Shown here: in pieces, positions 5,017 to 5,041 of the stretch | Position numbering within the stretch: position 1 is the stretch's first letter | Layout: the number at the start of each line of letters is the position of its first letter | Source: JBHIDQ01 sp046760155 | GTDB lineage: Bacteria; Chloroflexota; Dehalococcoidia; Dehalococcoidales; RBG-16-60-22 | Direction: 5' to 3' | Length of the DNA stretch: 5,041 nt | Assembly: GCA_046760155.1 (NCBI GenBank) | Contig: JBHIDQ010000101.1 | Coordinates: forward strand, 1 to 5,041 | Position numbers and translations under genes: made by a program | The notes under the pieces: generated by a model | Told to the model about the DNA's origin: nothing | The model's database searches: none | What the model saw: only the letters and a program-made list of their open reading frames with translations

Positions 5017-5040
5017 AGAGAGGGACGAAGTCCCCTCTCT
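5017..5040. repeat. Second G/A-rich hairpin at the right edge
   Basis: AGAGAGGGAC (5017-5026) pairs with GTCCC (5030-5034) and TCTCT (5036-5040), with a GAA loop and one bulged C at 5035. It shares the AGAGGGA motif with the neighbouring palindrome ten bases away and is probably of the same repeat type. It is followed by AAAATTT on the minus strand rather than a T-run, so a terminator role is weakly supported. Confidence 0.6.
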
Positions 5041-5041
5041 T

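Noticed and set aside
4979..5041. Start of a CRISPR array
   Set aside because: The two palindromes are only related, not identical. They are ten bases apart with no spacer-repeat periodicity, and no cas gene is present.

Overview
The window is a gene-dense bacterial segment. Seven complete genes and two very small membrane-protein genes run on the minus strand, and the tail of one gene probably enters from the left edge on the plus strand. The organism cannot be named from sequence alone. The gene content is clearly bacterial: a CTC-type L25, long HPF, a ComF phosphoribosyltransferase and a bacterial ThpR. The mid-range base composition, the G/A-rich palindromes beside the first gene and the many uncharacterised small proteins would fit an environmental Chloroflexota (Dehalococcoidia-like) genome. 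That placement is an inference and was not tested.

Layout in the direction of transcription (right to left). 4898-5041 is a 144-base leader region with two adjacent palindromes and a candidate promoter. Then come the CTC/TL5-form ribosomal protein L25 with a long acidic tail (4214-4897), a metal-dependent amidohydrolase (3311-4162) and the RNA 2',3'-cyclic phosphodiesterase ThpR (2732-3307). These three are tightly packed, with gaps of about 50 (30 from the alternative GTG) and 3 bases. A good sigma70-like promoter at 2695-2723 then starts a second block: a 70-residue zinc-ribbon protein (2451-2663), ComF (1707-2408) and long-form HPF (1147-1689). After a 70-base gap with a weaker candidate promoter comes a third block of unrecognised envelope proteins: a single-pass protein with an exported domain (560-1072), a two-helix protein of 58 residues (364-540) and a three-helix protein of 85 residues (101-358).

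The first two blocks share a translation and RNA theme: L25 (5S rRNA binding), ThpR (RNA-end chemistry) and HPF (dimerising and silencing idle ribosomes). ComF next to HPF matches the comFC-hpf adjacency known in Firmicutes, although no comFA helicase is present here. secA often follows hpf in those genomes; here the position is taken by the three unknown membrane proteins, which are the least explained part of the window. I see no mobile element, CRISPR array, tRNA or rRNA, and no convincing evidence of a new defence or mobile system.
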